A stretch of 64,000 bases of DNA, from assembly GCA_037783545.1 (NCBI GenBank), contig JBBELK010000556.1:310001-374000 (forward strand). The letters run 5' to 3'. This document shows positions 30,080 through 39,832 of this stretch, piece by piece. Origin of the DNA: Henricia sp. BOLD:AAB3569 (Eukaryota > Echinodermata > Asteroidea > Spinulosida > Echinasteridae). A program made the position numbers and the translations under genes. The stretch's first letter is position 1. Each line of letters starts with the position of its first letter. The notes below the pieces were generated by a model. That model saw nothing but the letters and a program-made list of their open reading frames with translations, ran no database searches and had not been told where the DNA came from.

Positions 30080-31436
30080 GTAAGTGCAACCAATTCCCTT
30101 TTCTTGCTCTTTTTTGCGTGTTATCACTCGAGCCACGTGCGTCATGAAAAATGCCAACCAAAATGGTGGATGGAAGGCGTGACGTCACCGGAAAGCAATC
30201 AATACATCGCATTTGTTCAAACTTCTGTGCATCAAGTTGTTTTTTGTTCGAATTCCCATTTTACCAGACAACTAACTCAAAACATCCAGTTGTGAAAAGG
30301 TTTTTGATGCTATGTACAATGTGCAATCAGTCTATATGTGTTTACTGCAATGCACTTTGCAACACATTAAAGATTTGTTTCTTTTTAAAAATGTATTGAT
30401 GTTTTTATTTATTAACCTTTTTTTAAACCAAGTTTTGCACATGATGAAAGAAAAAAACATGTTTGCTTACCTTTCGAGGTTGTGACCCAACCTGTAGTCC
30501 CTCCTACATGCAAACACCACAAGAAAAGACTGGTCGTTATATAAGGATATACTAAAAATAACACTCATTAAAATGTAATCAGGAATGTGTTCGATTTCAT
30601 TTGATAGCCCCGAGCATAGTGATGGTCAGAGATCTTATTCATGCAAGTATGACACTTTTCTATTAATTTTCACATTCAATTTTACTGAAAAACATTTATA
30701 TATTAGTCATAAGTCTAGATGCCGGCCCCATATAGTGCCTGTAGTGTAACCCAGAATTGTCAAGTACATGTACATGCACTCCAAACGTTTTTGGTGGAAA
30801 TATTTATGACAAACATGAAAATTCAACGTGGTTGCATGCAAGTTGGGCAGTTTCGGTAATTAGCATAAATAGCTAACTAATACTACAAAAAGGTAAAAAT
30901 TGACGTCCTGTCTGAAAACAAATTCGTACAGTGGCGGCAGCCACGGTGTCTGTCCATCTACAGAAGACGGAAAATTGCTGTCAGGACCAAGTAAGCAGAC
31001 ATTTGTGATCAACGCCTGATGAGTAGTAAAAAGCAGCACAGAGACACATACGCCACCAGGTGTATTGCCAACGGCTTATGTGTGTACTGTATTTTTAAGT
31101 TTTATCAGTTTGTTAACTTTCCTAAGTTGTCACAGGCTTGACTACCGTTACTTTTATGGAAATTGAATTTCAACTTTTTACGAGGTATCAATAGACACCT
31201 TCACTGACACATTGGTGAAGAAATTATTTGGTATGAAATTTCTTCCCAAATATGCCTTAATTTCGGATACTTTTCCCCCTGACTACACTGATTTGTTTTT
31301 CGTTGAAGTGAAATCCATTTAACACTATTTAAAATAATTACAGACAAAGCAATAAATACATCATTGATTGTAGTCATCATTTCGTTCAGTGAAACGTTCT
31401 AAAGATTCACAAATAATTTTCAAACATATTTACTAC
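30080..31436. other. No recognisable gene
   Basis: AT-rich; a few isolated splice-like sites only. Confidence 0.35.
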
Positions 31437-31484
31437 CTGGTCGGTGCTGGCATGCCAAATCTCCTCCTGGATAACGTCTCCAAG
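31437..31484 (-). CDS. Probable 48 bp exon of the recombinase-like gene
   Basis: It is bounded by ATGAACAG and GTAGTAAA. In phase 0 it reads LGDVIQEEIWHASTDQ, which continues in frame into the exon at 28743. All three frames are open, so coding sense rests on the join. Confidence 0.4.
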
Positions 31485-32057
31485 CTGTTCATGAAAACAT
31501 AAAGCATCTTACTTTGTATGATTCAATTATTTTACGGTAGAACAAATTGTAGTATCCCACGATGAAAGAACAAAGTTAATTACATGTATATGCTTTCTGT
31601 AGCTAGAATAATACATCCCTCAACGGTTGTCTGTGTTCGGAGTTGTATAATTTCACCGCATACAAATAGGTTTTTCCCACACAGCTGAGTTATGAACAGG
31701 TAAAAAATTTGAAAATATATGAAAAGGTGTTTTCATACTGTAAGCTTTTCTAAGCAAGACTGGCAATTAAAATGTTTAATGTATTGCACATTTCAGGATT
31801 ATGACTGAATGAAGGCGTGAAGAGTTGAGTTATTACCAACTTCATGCAGTTAGTCATTATTTCACCCAAATTCCATTATAATCCCAAAACAGATACACAG
31901 GGGGTAATTTAGGCAGCATAAACAGTTTTGCGACATTTCAATATTTCGTGGATACCGAGTACTCCCATCTGCCCAGGCCAAATTTTCATTTCTGAGATGC
32001 ACATTTCTCTAAAAATCAAGTACAGTACAGAAAGAGTAACGATAACATTACAATTAC

Positions 32058-32095
32058 CTCTTGTACCTATTTCTTTTGGGACAAGACTTGTCTTC
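32058..32095 (-). CDS. Probable 38 bp exon of the recombinase-like gene
   Basis: It has an excellent acceptor (TTTTTTTCAG) and donor GTAATT. In phase 0 it reads EDKSCPKRNRYK. It would follow the exon at 32195-32241 (also phase 0) and ends in phase 2, leaving one join further on unresolved. Confidence 0.4.
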
Positions 32096-32194
32096 CTGAA
32101 AAAAACAATTTAGTAGATGTGACATTGAACATATAATTGACTTTAAATTTAATGAATATTTGCATTTTGGTTACTTCAACTCACCATTGCTTAC

Positions 32195-32241
32195 AATCGG
32201 AAAGTGATAATGTTTAGCACACAAGATAGCTTCATGCAGTC
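32195..32241 (-). CDS. Probable 47 bp exon, alternative continuation
   Basis: Acceptor TTATGCAG and donor GTAAGC. The only open frame needs one base from the previous exon and reads LHEAILCAKHYHFPI. A phase 1 donor is available inside the exon at 32347-32550 (GTATCACC, just after the RHG segment), so this may be an alternative splice that skips the recombinase tyrosine. Confidence 0.35.
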
Positions 32242-32346
32242 CTGCATAATGAAGCTGTTATGTGAACATTTCAATGTTAACCTAATTACAAAATAAATTG
32301 TCAAGTTTTGTTTAAACCGAAACATTGCCATTTTATTTGTTGCTAG

Positions 32347-32550
32347 TCAATTTAACCGAATGGGAGGTAAAGGGGATGTAAACAGAAAATTAGTTTGAAC
32401 ATCTCTCTCAAGTCCAGTGATTAGTTCAAATGCCTTCACAGCGTTGTCCTTAGCCCGAGATGCCTTGTAGTATCTGGCTTGGGTGGTGATACCATGCCTA
32501 ATGTAGTCATCTACTTGAACTCGTTGAAGGTCACTGAGTTCCGACCAAGA
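32347..32550 (-). CDS. Recombinase-like gene, exon with candidate catalytic His/Tyr; terminal exon
   Basis: This phase 0 exon after TTTCTTCAG encodes 67 residues and a stop. It holds DDYIRHGITTQARYYKASRA, which has the spacing of the last tyrosine-recombinase box: His19 of the exon and Tyr28 nine residues later, as in the LGH...RY pattern. The preceding SWSELSDLQRVQVD fits the helix between boxes. An AATAAA on the - strand lies about 12 bp after the stop, so transcripts could end here. Exons further down (32241 and below) suggest a longer alternative form. Confidence 0.65.
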   Translation of the reverse strand, partial: SWSELSDLQRVQVDDYIRHGITTQARYYKASRAKDNAVKAFELITGLERDVQTNFLFTSPLPPIRLN

Positions 32551-32816
32551 CTGAAGAAATGGACCAGGATCGAAGAAGTACCCAAAAAAAGTAAGTGGCA
32601 AGCAACAATTTTCGTAAAAAAAGTGACCTAGATTACTAGTTGTACTAGCATGTAGACATTATGTGATTTATAAAGAAATACTACGGAACCTTAACATGTT
32701 TTGGTGACAGGGTTAAGACTGCAGTGGTTTTTAAAACGATTGTAAACAAGTAAAGATCGTTGGCCGTTTTATAATTATAATAGCGCACATATCGATCCTG
32801 TGTGATACTAATGGCG

Positions 32817-33040
32817 CTTTACAACATCATTACCCTGGTCATAGGGCACAGCTCCCTGGGCAGTATGCAGCCCTGGCAGCCTTATATGCAGGCACTCAAC
32901 GGCTGCAAAGCTTGCAGTACCCATTTACCCCTGGGTGGAGAGGGGCAAGTTATCAAAGAGCCTTGCCCAAGCGATTATGTGCCATGGACTCGACCAGGAA
33001 TCAAAACCACGAACGTAATTAGGCACAGTCAGATGCATAT
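32817..33040 (-). repeat. Reverse-orientation SINE-like repeat
   Basis: The + strand reads CTGGGTGGAGAGGGGCAAGT and AGAGCCTTGCCCAAGCGATT, close to the words GAGTGCCTTGCTAAAGGCCA seen in the SINE at 57335-57514. The tRNA-like box B (GATTCCTGGTCGAGTCC on the - strand) is degenerate. It sits in the intron between two recombinase-like exons. Confidence 0.5.
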
Positions 33041-33117
33041 TTCTACTGCTCGGACATGGTATTTCATGTATGGTTGTGTGCAATCAAAATATAAAAGGCT
33101 ATACTGAATAACATTAC

Positions 33118-33384
33118 CTGTGTTGCTATTGACTTCCTGATGTTTGTGGCTGTGACATTTAGCTGAGTCGTCTTCCCTGTGACCTTCCCCCAGTGTCGAG
33201 GCAAGTCTTGTGAAACACGAACTGCCTTAAGACTGGCTGACAAGAAGAAGGGAGACCCTGGTTGAATTGACTCTTTGGAGAGCAAACGCAAAGATTTCAT
33301 GTACAGGTCCCCAAGGCGCTTATCATGATCGGTTACGACAACCTCTGCGGCCTCGTTCGTTGCCGCTGTCTTGTGATTTTTGAC
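33118..33384 (-). CDS. Recombinase-like gene, exon with Lys and Arg II boxes
   Basis: An 89-codon exon, phase 0 at both ends, between TTGTTCAG and GTAATG. It begins VKNHKTAATNEAAEVVV, which matches the beta-hairpin Lys region (Lys5), and ends VTATNIRKSIATQ, which matches the HxxR box with Thr80 in place of His and Arg83 kept. The centre (PFFLSASLKAVRVSQDLPRH) is the usual segment between these boxes. The His to Thr change suggests altered or lost catalysis, although Arg, Lys, His and Tyr are otherwise present. The joins on both sides are in phase. Confidence 0.75.
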
Positions 33385-33556
33385 CTGAACAATAACAAAT
33401 TAAGAAAATTTGTATAATGCTGTGGTATTTTTTAAGCAGCCAACACTTACAGATGTATATGATAAACAAAGTTGGGAGCCTAGTATTTTTAAGTCAACAT
33501 TTGCATTATGAACAGCCTTTCATGCGAGTACACATGTACACACCGTGATATTAAAC

Positions 33557-33717
33557 CCAGTTATTGCCAATTCGTTTGGCTTCTTGATATTCCTGAAGGG
33601 TCATGTTGGAAATCACTCCTGCTCGGGCACCATTCTTGGTCAAAATCGAGGTGATTACATGCTTCCGGAAAAATTCCTTGTCAGTATCACTCACAAACTG
33701 AACATTCCAGATCATCC
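33557..33717 (-). CDS. Recombinase-like gene, exon with Arg I box
   Basis: 161 bp, entering in phase 1 and leaving in phase 0. The frame gives NVQFVSDTDKEFFRKHVI, then LTKNGARAGVISNMTLQEY, the counterpart of the Arg I box of tyrosine recombinases (Arg31 of the exon, in GARAG). The acceptor is TACACAG; the donor GTTTAA is weak but is the only one that keeps the frame, because a stop follows. Together with the next exons it forms a tyrosine-recombinase-like catalytic core. Such multi-exon proteins are common but mostly unnamed in invertebrates; relation to Cryptons or DUF3504 proteins is inferred. Confidence 0.75.
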
Positions 33718-33994
33718 CTGTGTAATACATAACAAAATTAACAAATCAGATAAACATGGAGTCAGGAGAAAGTGAAATGTATAAAATGTATAAAAGTGAA
33801 ATGTATAACAATTTCAATTTTCTCTCCACGCATGTAGCAAAATCAACTGTTATGTTATAGTTCAATACAAAGCCAACAATCTCTTAGTATACTGTGTAAT
33901 GACCGCATACTTTCCAAATTTCCTCGATAACTGAGAAAGCCAAATGAATGTAGGCAAAACATGGAGATATTTGGACATGTCAAAATGACAATAC

Positions 33995-34066
33995 CTCTGA
34001 TTGCAGAGATGTTGGGATTAGCTTTCTGCTTGTACTCATCAATATCTGCCTTGCTGATTGTGCCTT
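33995..34066 (-). CDS. Recombinase-like gene, exon split from its acceptor by a retrotransposon
   Basis: The original exon was 72 bp: it began AAGGC after TATTACAG and ended at donor GTATTG (33994). It encodes GTISKADIDEYKQKANPNIS and AIR. The Ty3 element at 34067-38644 entered after the first five bases, which are also the target duplication (GCCTT on the + strand at 34062-34066 and 38645-38649). The acceptor is therefore now 4.6 kb away from the exon body. In the present state the exon is open upstream into the LTR, where an antisense ATG at 34124 is in frame. Confidence 0.75.
34062..34066 (+). repeat. Left target-site duplication GCCTT
   Basis: This 5 bp copy adjoins the 5' LTR; the right copy is at 38645-38649. 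Five-base duplications are usual for Ty3-type integrases. Confidence 0.95.
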
Positions 34067-34218
34067 TGTTGTGTCCGTAAATTAGTGAGAGCGCCCTCAA
34101 GAGACGAGTTGAAGCGTCCGCCATGTTGCAAGGTTACGAACGGAGAATAAAGCAGAGTTGTTCAGATTGTACATTTGTTTACGTTACCAATCTTTTATTT
34201 TGACCCTTGAACATAACA
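34067..34218 (+). repeat. 5' LTR, 152 bp
   Basis: TG...CA ends and an AATAAA-like word (GAATAAAGC) at about 34146-34154. It matches the 3' LTR (38493-38644) at every position I compared. Its antisense strand carries ATGGCGGACGC in a good start context. Confidence 0.93.
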
Positions 34219-34223
34219 TATTT

Positions 34224-34241
34224 TGGCGACGAGGATGGGAT
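34224..34241 (+). other. Primer binding site for tRNA-Ser
   Basis: TGGCGACGAGGATGGGAT begins 5 bp after the LTR and is complementary to the 3' end of a eukaryotic tRNA-Ser (GCT type), including the terminal CCA. It primes minus-strand DNA synthesis. Confidence 0.85.
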
Positions 34242-34268
34242 AGATCAGATTGGCATTGTTTTTACATC

Positions 34269-37200
34269 ATGGCATCGATTCCTCCACCTCCATTTTTCCT
34301 CGCATCTCCGGGAACTGCGCCCGTTCCGTGGATGCAGTGGCGAGGTATGTTCGAAACCTACACAGTTGCAGCAGGTGCAAATGCATACCCTAACGCTCGA
34401 AAACGTGCATTACTACTACATTGCCTTGGCACTGAGGGCCAACGTATTTTCCACACTCTGCCTCAAGATCATGTACAGGATGAGGATGAATACGAAGCTA
34501 CTCTCCGAGTGTTAGACCAACATTTCCAGCCCAAGCTGAATATTGTGGCTGAACGTTACAAATTCCGTAAACGTTCTCAACTTCCAGGAGAATCTGTTGA
34601 TGATTACACTCGTGAACTACGTGCCTTAGCATCATCGTGCAACTTCGGAAACATGACCGATGAGCTGATTAGGGATCAGTTCATTGAACGCACATGCTCT
34701 ACTCAGATCCGAGAGAGACTTTTGCCCGAACCAGATTTGACACTTGCTAATGCAATTACAATTTCTCGACAAATCGAATCGGCAATGCGTGAATCCAAGA
34801 TCATTGGCGAGAATTCCAGCCATGCTGCAGAGGCAGATGTACATGCAGTCTCGCGTCGAAAACCCAGTAACCAACGCCGCTCACGCCAATATCGCAGTAC
34901 TACCACAGATCGTCAAGCGCAACCTGCTCAACCTGCAAGAAAAAATTCGCAGATTTGCTACAGATGTGGTGACGAATCACACAAAGCAAATGATCCGAAC
35001 TGTAAAGCCAAGAATGTTACCTGCTCCAAGTGCGGAAAAATAGGGCATTACGCTCGTGTATGCCGTTCTGGCCAGCGTTTTCAGTTCACACGCAATCCAG
35101 TACATGGTATCTACAACAAGGAAGAACCGTACAGTGATTACAATGTTTTGACCATCCAGCACATTTCGCAAATGGACAGCGTCAAATGTTCTGTCATCCT
35201 TGGCTCATCCGTTCCACTTTCCATGGTTGTTGATACTGGTGCATCAGTGTCAATAATACCTGCATCTACGTTCGGAAAGTTCTTCGCTCACGAGGCATTA
35301 CACCCAACTACAGCCAAACTTACCACGTACCTTCACGATCCAATTGCAGTGCTTGGAACATTTCATACAACTGTTCGTCTTGCAAGTAATCCTGAGCGTA
35401 GTACCCAAGCTCACATTTTCGTCGTACAGTCAGGAACCGCCATTATGGGACTGGACTTGATCCGCGACTTAGGCATAACAATCGCAGGTGGCAAAGTTAT
35501 GCTCATGAATACCAGTGACACACACACTCCTGTGTCTAGTTTGCCATCCGGTACTCCAGCTACCCTCAATGCACCAGGTACTGATACTTCTGCCATTCGC
35601 GAACACTACCAAGAACTGTTCCACGAAAAAGTCGGACTCGCAAAGAACTATGTACACAAAGTCAAAGTTCGTCCGTCCATTCCTCCGGTGCAACAGAAAC
35701 TCCGAAACCTTCCGTTTTCAGTTCGTGATGAAGTTGCAAATGACCTCAAACGCCTTCAAGATGCGGATATCATTGAGCCTGTCGACGCCAGTGAATGGGT
35801 CTCACCACTGGTTGTTGCTTACAAAAAGTCTGGAGGAGTACGTCTTTGTGTCGATCTTCGTGAAGTGAACAAAGCAGTAATTGTCGACAAGTATCCACTT
35901 CCAAACATACAAGAACTGTTTGGAGAATTACACGGAGCTTGTATTTTCAGTTCCTTGGACTTAAATTCCGCATACCATCAACTTCTGCTCCATGAAGATT
36001 CACGAGATCTCACAGCCTTCATTACACATGTTGGCTTGTTCAGGTTCAAACGTGTATGCTTTGGACTTGCTTCCGCACCGTCCGCATTCCAGAAACTCAT
36101 GTCATGTGCTCTCAGTGGTCTCAAGGCAGTACACTGTTACCTCGATGACATCATCGTTTCCGGTCGTGATCAAAAGGACCATGACATGAACCTCCAAGCC
36201 TTACTGAAACGCCTAACTAAGCTAGGAGTTACACTGAACTTTGACAAGTGCTGCTTCAACATGCGCAACCTACGTTTCCTAGGCCATACAATTTCAGCCG
36301 ATGGCCTAACCCCTGACCCTACGCATGTCGACGCACTACTAAATGCTCCACCACCTACAGATGCACCCACACTACGATCCTTCATGGGACTTGCTTCGTA
36401 CTATGCCAGATTCGTACCCAACTACGCCACCCTAGTTGAACCACTCCGTGCACTTCTTCGCAAGGACTGTCCGTTCAGTTGGTCAGGTGAAGCGCAGTCG
36501 TGCTTTACATCACTCAAAGAGCATATCGCGACCGCAACTACACTTGCACTCTTCGACCCGGACCTTCCTACAGTTGTCGCTACAGATGCTTCGGCTTACG
36601 GCATCGGTGCAGTGCTCATACAACTCAACAACAATGTCGAACGTCCGATTGCTTTCGCTTCTCGTTCGCTAACATCAGCCGAACGCAAATATTCAGTCAG
36701 TGAGAAAGAGGCACTGGCATGCGTCTGGGCCTGCGAGAAATGGTACAAGTACCTGTGGGGTCGTCGTTTCACGCTCCGCACTGACCACCAAGCCCTAACG
36801 ACACTCCTTTCTACACGTGGCACAGGTCACAAACCAATGCGAATTGCCAGATGGGCAGCACGCTTATTGCACTTCAACTACGATGTTGAATTTCGCGCAG
36901 GAGCACACAACAGAGTTGCTGATGCTTTATCCAGACTGCCTCTCCCAACTACAGTACACACAGCAGAACATACGGATGACGAAATCATTGTTCAGTGGAT
37001 TTCTTCCATGCTTGTTGATGCCTCGGCAGTCACGAAAACTGAACTTCAACATGCAACACTTAATGACACAGTCCTCAAGCAAGTATCCGACTACATCACC
37101 ACGGGTTGGCCTCCTAAACAGAAAATTCCATCCGAGCTAAAACCCTACTTTGCTCTGAAAGATGAACTGTCAGTTGTTGATACATGCATTATGCGAGGAG

Positions 37201-38300
37201 ACCGTTTTGTCATTCCTAGTGATCTACAACCTGGCCTGATCACCATCGCGCACCAAGGACACCAAGGTATCGTACGCACTAAGCAAAGACTCCGCGAATA
37301 TTACTGGTGGCCAGGAATGGACAAACAGATCGAACACCAGATTCGCAACTGTGCAGCTTGTCAGGCTAGTGACAAGACCGCGTATGTTCGCACTCCACCA
37401 CTACAACCGGTACCACTTCCGGCGAAACCGTGGCAAAAGCTTGCCATAGACATTTGTGGTCCCTTCGAACATGGTCCACAAAATTGCAGATTTGCCATAG
37501 TTCTGATGGATTACTACAGTAAGTGGCCGGAAATTGCCTTCACCGCGAATGCTACTTCTCAAACTGTTTGCTCCATGCTAGATTCTATCTTCGCGAGGGA
37601 AGGGTTGCCAGATGAGTTGGTGTCAGACAATGGACCCCAATTCATCTCTACAGAGTTTGAGTCGTATTTGAGCCAGCGAGGAATTACCCACATTCGCACA
37701 TCTCTCTACCACCCGCAAGCCAACGGATTAGTGGAGAGATTCAATCGCGTTCTCAAGCAAACTCTCCAAATCGCGACTCGCGAAAATAAGCCTTGGAAAG
37801 CTGCAACCCTGGAACTTCTCACTTCGTACAGAGCAACTGCTCACGCAACTACTGGAAAATCGCCTGCTGAACTCTTGCATGGTCGACCCATGACTACCGC
37901 CCTGAACATTCGACCATCAGGCACGAGTCAAAGAGAATCAGCCGACATCCGCTCTCGAGTTGAACAACGCCAACGGAAATACAAACAGTACACAGACCAG
38001 AAGCGTGGTGCAGTAAAACCGCGTTTCCAGACAGGTGACTTTGTACGTGTCAAAAATCCGAGACATGTACATAAGGGCTCAAACCGCTACGGACCTCCAC
38101 ACCGTATCACACATTCCAAAGGTCCAGCTACGTACCTGCTTGATGATGGCAGGACATGGAATGCTGCTCACTTAACCAGAGCCTGTAAGCCACCAAATCA
38201 GGTACCACTAACTCCAGCAAAAACTGCTGTACCTGAACCACAGAATCGTCCAAAAAGACAAACCAGAAAACCTAATTGGGCTAAAGACTACCACATGTAA
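34269..38300 (+). CDS. Gag-Pol polyprotein of the Ty3/Mag-like element
   Basis: One 1343-codon frame without breaks. I chose the ATG at 34269 because it is the first after the primer site. In order: Gag capsid region (about 1-190); two CCHC knuckles starting at Cys230 and Cys252; protease with VVDTGAS (Asp322); RT with YLDD (624-627); RNase H (DASAYGIG, Asp773); integrase with an HHCC unit (His995 to Cys1031) and a DD35E core at Asp1061, Asp1120 and Glu1156; a C-terminal region ending in basic residues. All catalytic residues are present. Gag and Pol are fused in frame with no shift or stop, so all products must come from one polyprotein. Confidence 0.95.
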   Translation: MASIPPPPFFLASPGTAPVPWMQWRGMFETYTVAAGANAYPNARKRALLLHCLGTEGQRIFHTLPQDHVQDEDEYEATLRVLDQHFQPKLNIVAERYKFRKRSQLPGESVDDYTRELRALASSCNFGNMTDELIRDQFIERTCSTQIRERLLPEPDLTLANAITISRQIESAMRESKIIGENSSHAAEADVHAVSRRKPSNQRRSRQYRSTTTDRQAQPAQPARKNSQICYRCGDESHKANDPNCKAKNVTCSKCGKIGHYARVCRSGQRFQFTRNPVHGIYNKEEPYSDYNVLTIQHISQMDSVKCSVILGSSVPLSMVVDTGASVSIIPASTFGKFFAHEALHPTTAKLTTYLHDPIAVLGTFHTTVRLASNPERSTQAHIFVVQSGTAIMGLDLIRDLGITIAGGKVMLMNTSDTHTPVSSLPSGTPATLNAPGTDTSAIREHYQELFHEKVGLAKNYVHKVKVRPSIPPVQQKLRNLPFSVRDEVANDLKRLQDADIIEPVDASEWVSPLVVAYKKSGGVRLCVDLREVNKAVIVDKYPLPNIQELFGELHGACIFSSLDLNSAYHQLLLHEDSRDLTAFITHVGLFRFKRVCFGLASAPSAFQKLMSCALSGLKAVHCYLDDIIVSGRDQKDHDMNLQALLKRLTKLGVTLNFDKCCFNMRNLRFLGHTISADGLTPDPTHVDALLNAPPPTDAPTLRSFMGLASYYARFVPNYATLVEPLRALLRKDCPFSWSGEAQSCFTSLKEHIATATTLALFDPDLPTVVATDASAYGIGAVLIQLNNNVERPIAFASRSLTSAERKYSVSEKEALACVWACEKWYKYLWGRRFTLRTDHQALTTLLSTRGTGHKPMRIARWAARLLHFNYDVEFRAGAHNRVADALSRLPLPTTVHTAEHTDDEIIVQWISSMLVDASAVTKTELQHATLNDTVLKQVSDYITTGWPPKQKIPSELKPYFALKDELSVVDTCIMRGDRFVIPSDLQPGLITIAHQGHQGIVRTKQRLREYYWWPGMDKQIEHQIRNCAACQASDKTAYVRTPPLQPVPLPAKPWQKLAIDICGPFEHGPQNCRFAIVLMDYYSKWPEIAFTANATSQTVCSMLDSIFAREGLPDELVSDNGPQFISTEFESYLSQRGITHIRTSLYHPQANGLVERFNRVLKQTLQIATRENKPWKAATLELLTSYRATAHATTGKSPAELLHGRPMTTALNIRPSGTSQRESADIRSRVEQRQRKYKQYTDQKRGAVKPRFQTGDFVRVKNPRHVHKGSNRYGPPHRITHSKGPATYLLDDGRTWNAAHLTRACKPPNQVPLTPAKTAVPEPQNRPKRQTRKPNWAKDYHM

Positions 38301-38480
38301 ATTTAGTGACCTTGCTAAAACAAAGCAAAAACTTGTAATTTGGTTTTCTTAAGTTCATGGTTATAAGTTTAAAGAACAATGCATGAGACCTTGCATTTAC
38401 TTTGCTAACTGTTTATTTCAGAGTTATACAAAAGTCACCCAGTTGGGTATTGTTGTTCATAATAAGTTTATTCTTTTTTT

Positions 38481-38492
38481 GAGAGAGGAGAA
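38481..38492 (+). other. Polypurine tract
   Basis: GAGAGAGGAGAA directly precedes the 3' LTR and would prime plus-strand synthesis. Confidence 0.85.
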
Positions 38493-38644
38493 TGTTGTGT
38501 CCGTAAATTAGTGAGAGCGCCCTCAAGAGACGAGTTGAAGCGTCCGCCATGTTGCAAGGTTACGAACGGAGAATAAAGCAGAGTTGTTCAGATTGTACAT
38601 TTGTTTACGTTACCAATCTTTTATTTTGACCCTTGAACATAACA
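38493..38644 (+). repeat. 3' LTR, 152 bp
   Basis: Apparently identical to 34067-34218. The right target duplication GCCTT follows at 38645-38649, then the original splice acceptor of the host exon (TATTACAG on the - strand). Confidence 0.93.
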
Positions 38645-38729
38645 GCCTTCTGTAATAAAACATACAGAATGATCAATGTTACAAAGAGCAATTAAAAGTA
38701 ATGTTGTTTACTGTCTCATAAAACCAGTT

Positions 38730-39085
38730 CTTGTAACTACTGGCAACTGTGGCAACTGGAGTTGCCGCGAGTTGCTCATGTTCTACTTTATGGCAACTAG
38801 TTGTACCCAGTTGCGGTCAGTTGCGTCGATGTACGCGTAGTTGCAACTAGTTGCTGTCAGTTGCACGTGTAAGAATCGACAGCAACTGCAAGCAACTGTT
38901 GCTTCCAGTTGAAAGGTGAATGTATACTGTAGGCTTTACTGAACTGCCATGTCGATGTGCGCGCTCTGAAAACTGGATGTTCCCAGTTACCACTAGCTGC
39001 GCAACTGATCAGTTGCTGTCGATGTGCGCGCTGCCCACACGTCGACAGCAACTGATCAGTTGAGTTGCTTCCAGTTGCAATGTCA
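38730..39085. repeat. Block of CAACT/AGTTG palindromes
   Basis: GCAACTAGTTGC, GCAACTGATCAGTTGC and single AGTTGC words recur more than fifteen times in both orientations, with GTCGATGTGCGCGCT occurring twice. It reads as a worn TIR element with subterminal repeats, lying in an intron of the recombinase-like gene. Confidence 0.6.
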
Positions 39086-39238
39086 TCGGTTGTTAATTTC
39101 CTTGGTATAGAGTAATAATCGAGGCCTCAACAAAAATCGAGGTAAAAAGTCAATGACTTGCCAGATGTTCTTGAGCGAAGTGTTGATCTTCTCTTCAGCA
39201 CATCGGTTCTCAGAGACCTGTTCAGGTGTCTGACGCAC

Positions 39239-39390
39239 TGGTGCGCCTCTTGTAGCCGTATCGATGAATTCTCAGTAGTTTCCGTTTTCTTGGATTCATT
39301 TCCAAGAACAAAAAAAACTTCCACAATGAATGAACATAGTGACGCAGAGTTCCTGGCTGCAGGCTTCCCTCTCTCAAAACGCCCATGGTT
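39239..39390 (-). CDS. Recombinase-like gene, core-binding (SAM-like) exon
   Basis: 152 bp after acceptor CACTTTTAG, with 1 base completing the previous codon, 50 codons and 1 base left over before donor GTGCGT. It reads REGSLQPGTLRHYVHSLWKF followed by FLFLE, a good fit to the N-terminal DNA-binding domain of tyrosine recombinases (the pattern S..T...Y...L..F..FL). Phase fits both neighbours: 39833-39964 upstream and the interrupted exon at 34066 downstream. The Arg/Lys-rich end (MNPRKRKLLRIHRYGYKRR) is basic. Confidence 0.65.
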
Positions 39391-39832
39391 CTAAAAGTGC
39401 TGAAAAATGTCCCAATAATTACGTGTGTATGAGTTTACGATAGCACCATGTGAATCTCATTTGTACATGTATGGTTCTGAAAAGAACCGGTGAGTGTGAA
39501 CTCAACGTTTCGAACAGCGTGTGTATCTTGAATAGAGAACAATAGAAGATACACCATTTTGCCATATCAGGGCCGTGTTCGTCTTCAGGAGTAATGCCGA
39601 ATGAGATTCACATTGTGCTACCGTAAACCCATACACACGTTGATTTCCACCATATGCATATAACATTAAGTCTTACCGAGCCAATATTTGTTTTTATATC
39701 TGTATGGAGGCCAGACTAGCAAGTGTGTAAAAAGAGTTGGGCCTTATCCGATACAGACAAACTTATTTGACAAAAGGATTGTGTAGTGTAAACTGTAAAA
39801 TAAAAGATATAGTAAATACAGTGGAGAATTAC
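39391..39832. other. Intron of the recombinase-like gene
   Basis: Nothing recognised. The outward-facing GTGTGTATGAGTTTACGATAG (39421, split here in description) and its near-inverse at about 39620-39640 suggest a small TIR element. Confidence 0.35.

Larger units (their letters stand above)
34067..38644 (+). mobile_element. Intact Ty3/Mag-like LTR retrotransposon
   Basis: 4578 bp from TGTTGTGTCC to ACATAACA, with 152 bp LTRs, a tRNA-Ser-type primer site, one uninterrupted gag-pol frame and a purine tract before the 3' LTR. The two LTRs look identical base for base, and a perfect 5 bp duplication flanks the element, so the insertion is very recent on an evolutionary scale. No env-like frame. 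Two CCHC knuckles in Gag and the Ser primer fit the Mag lineage, but that placement is inferred. Confidence 0.93.

Noticed and set aside
38857..39051. 64-codon - strand frame rich in CQQL words
   Set aside because: Translation of the AGTTGC repeat block, not a protein.
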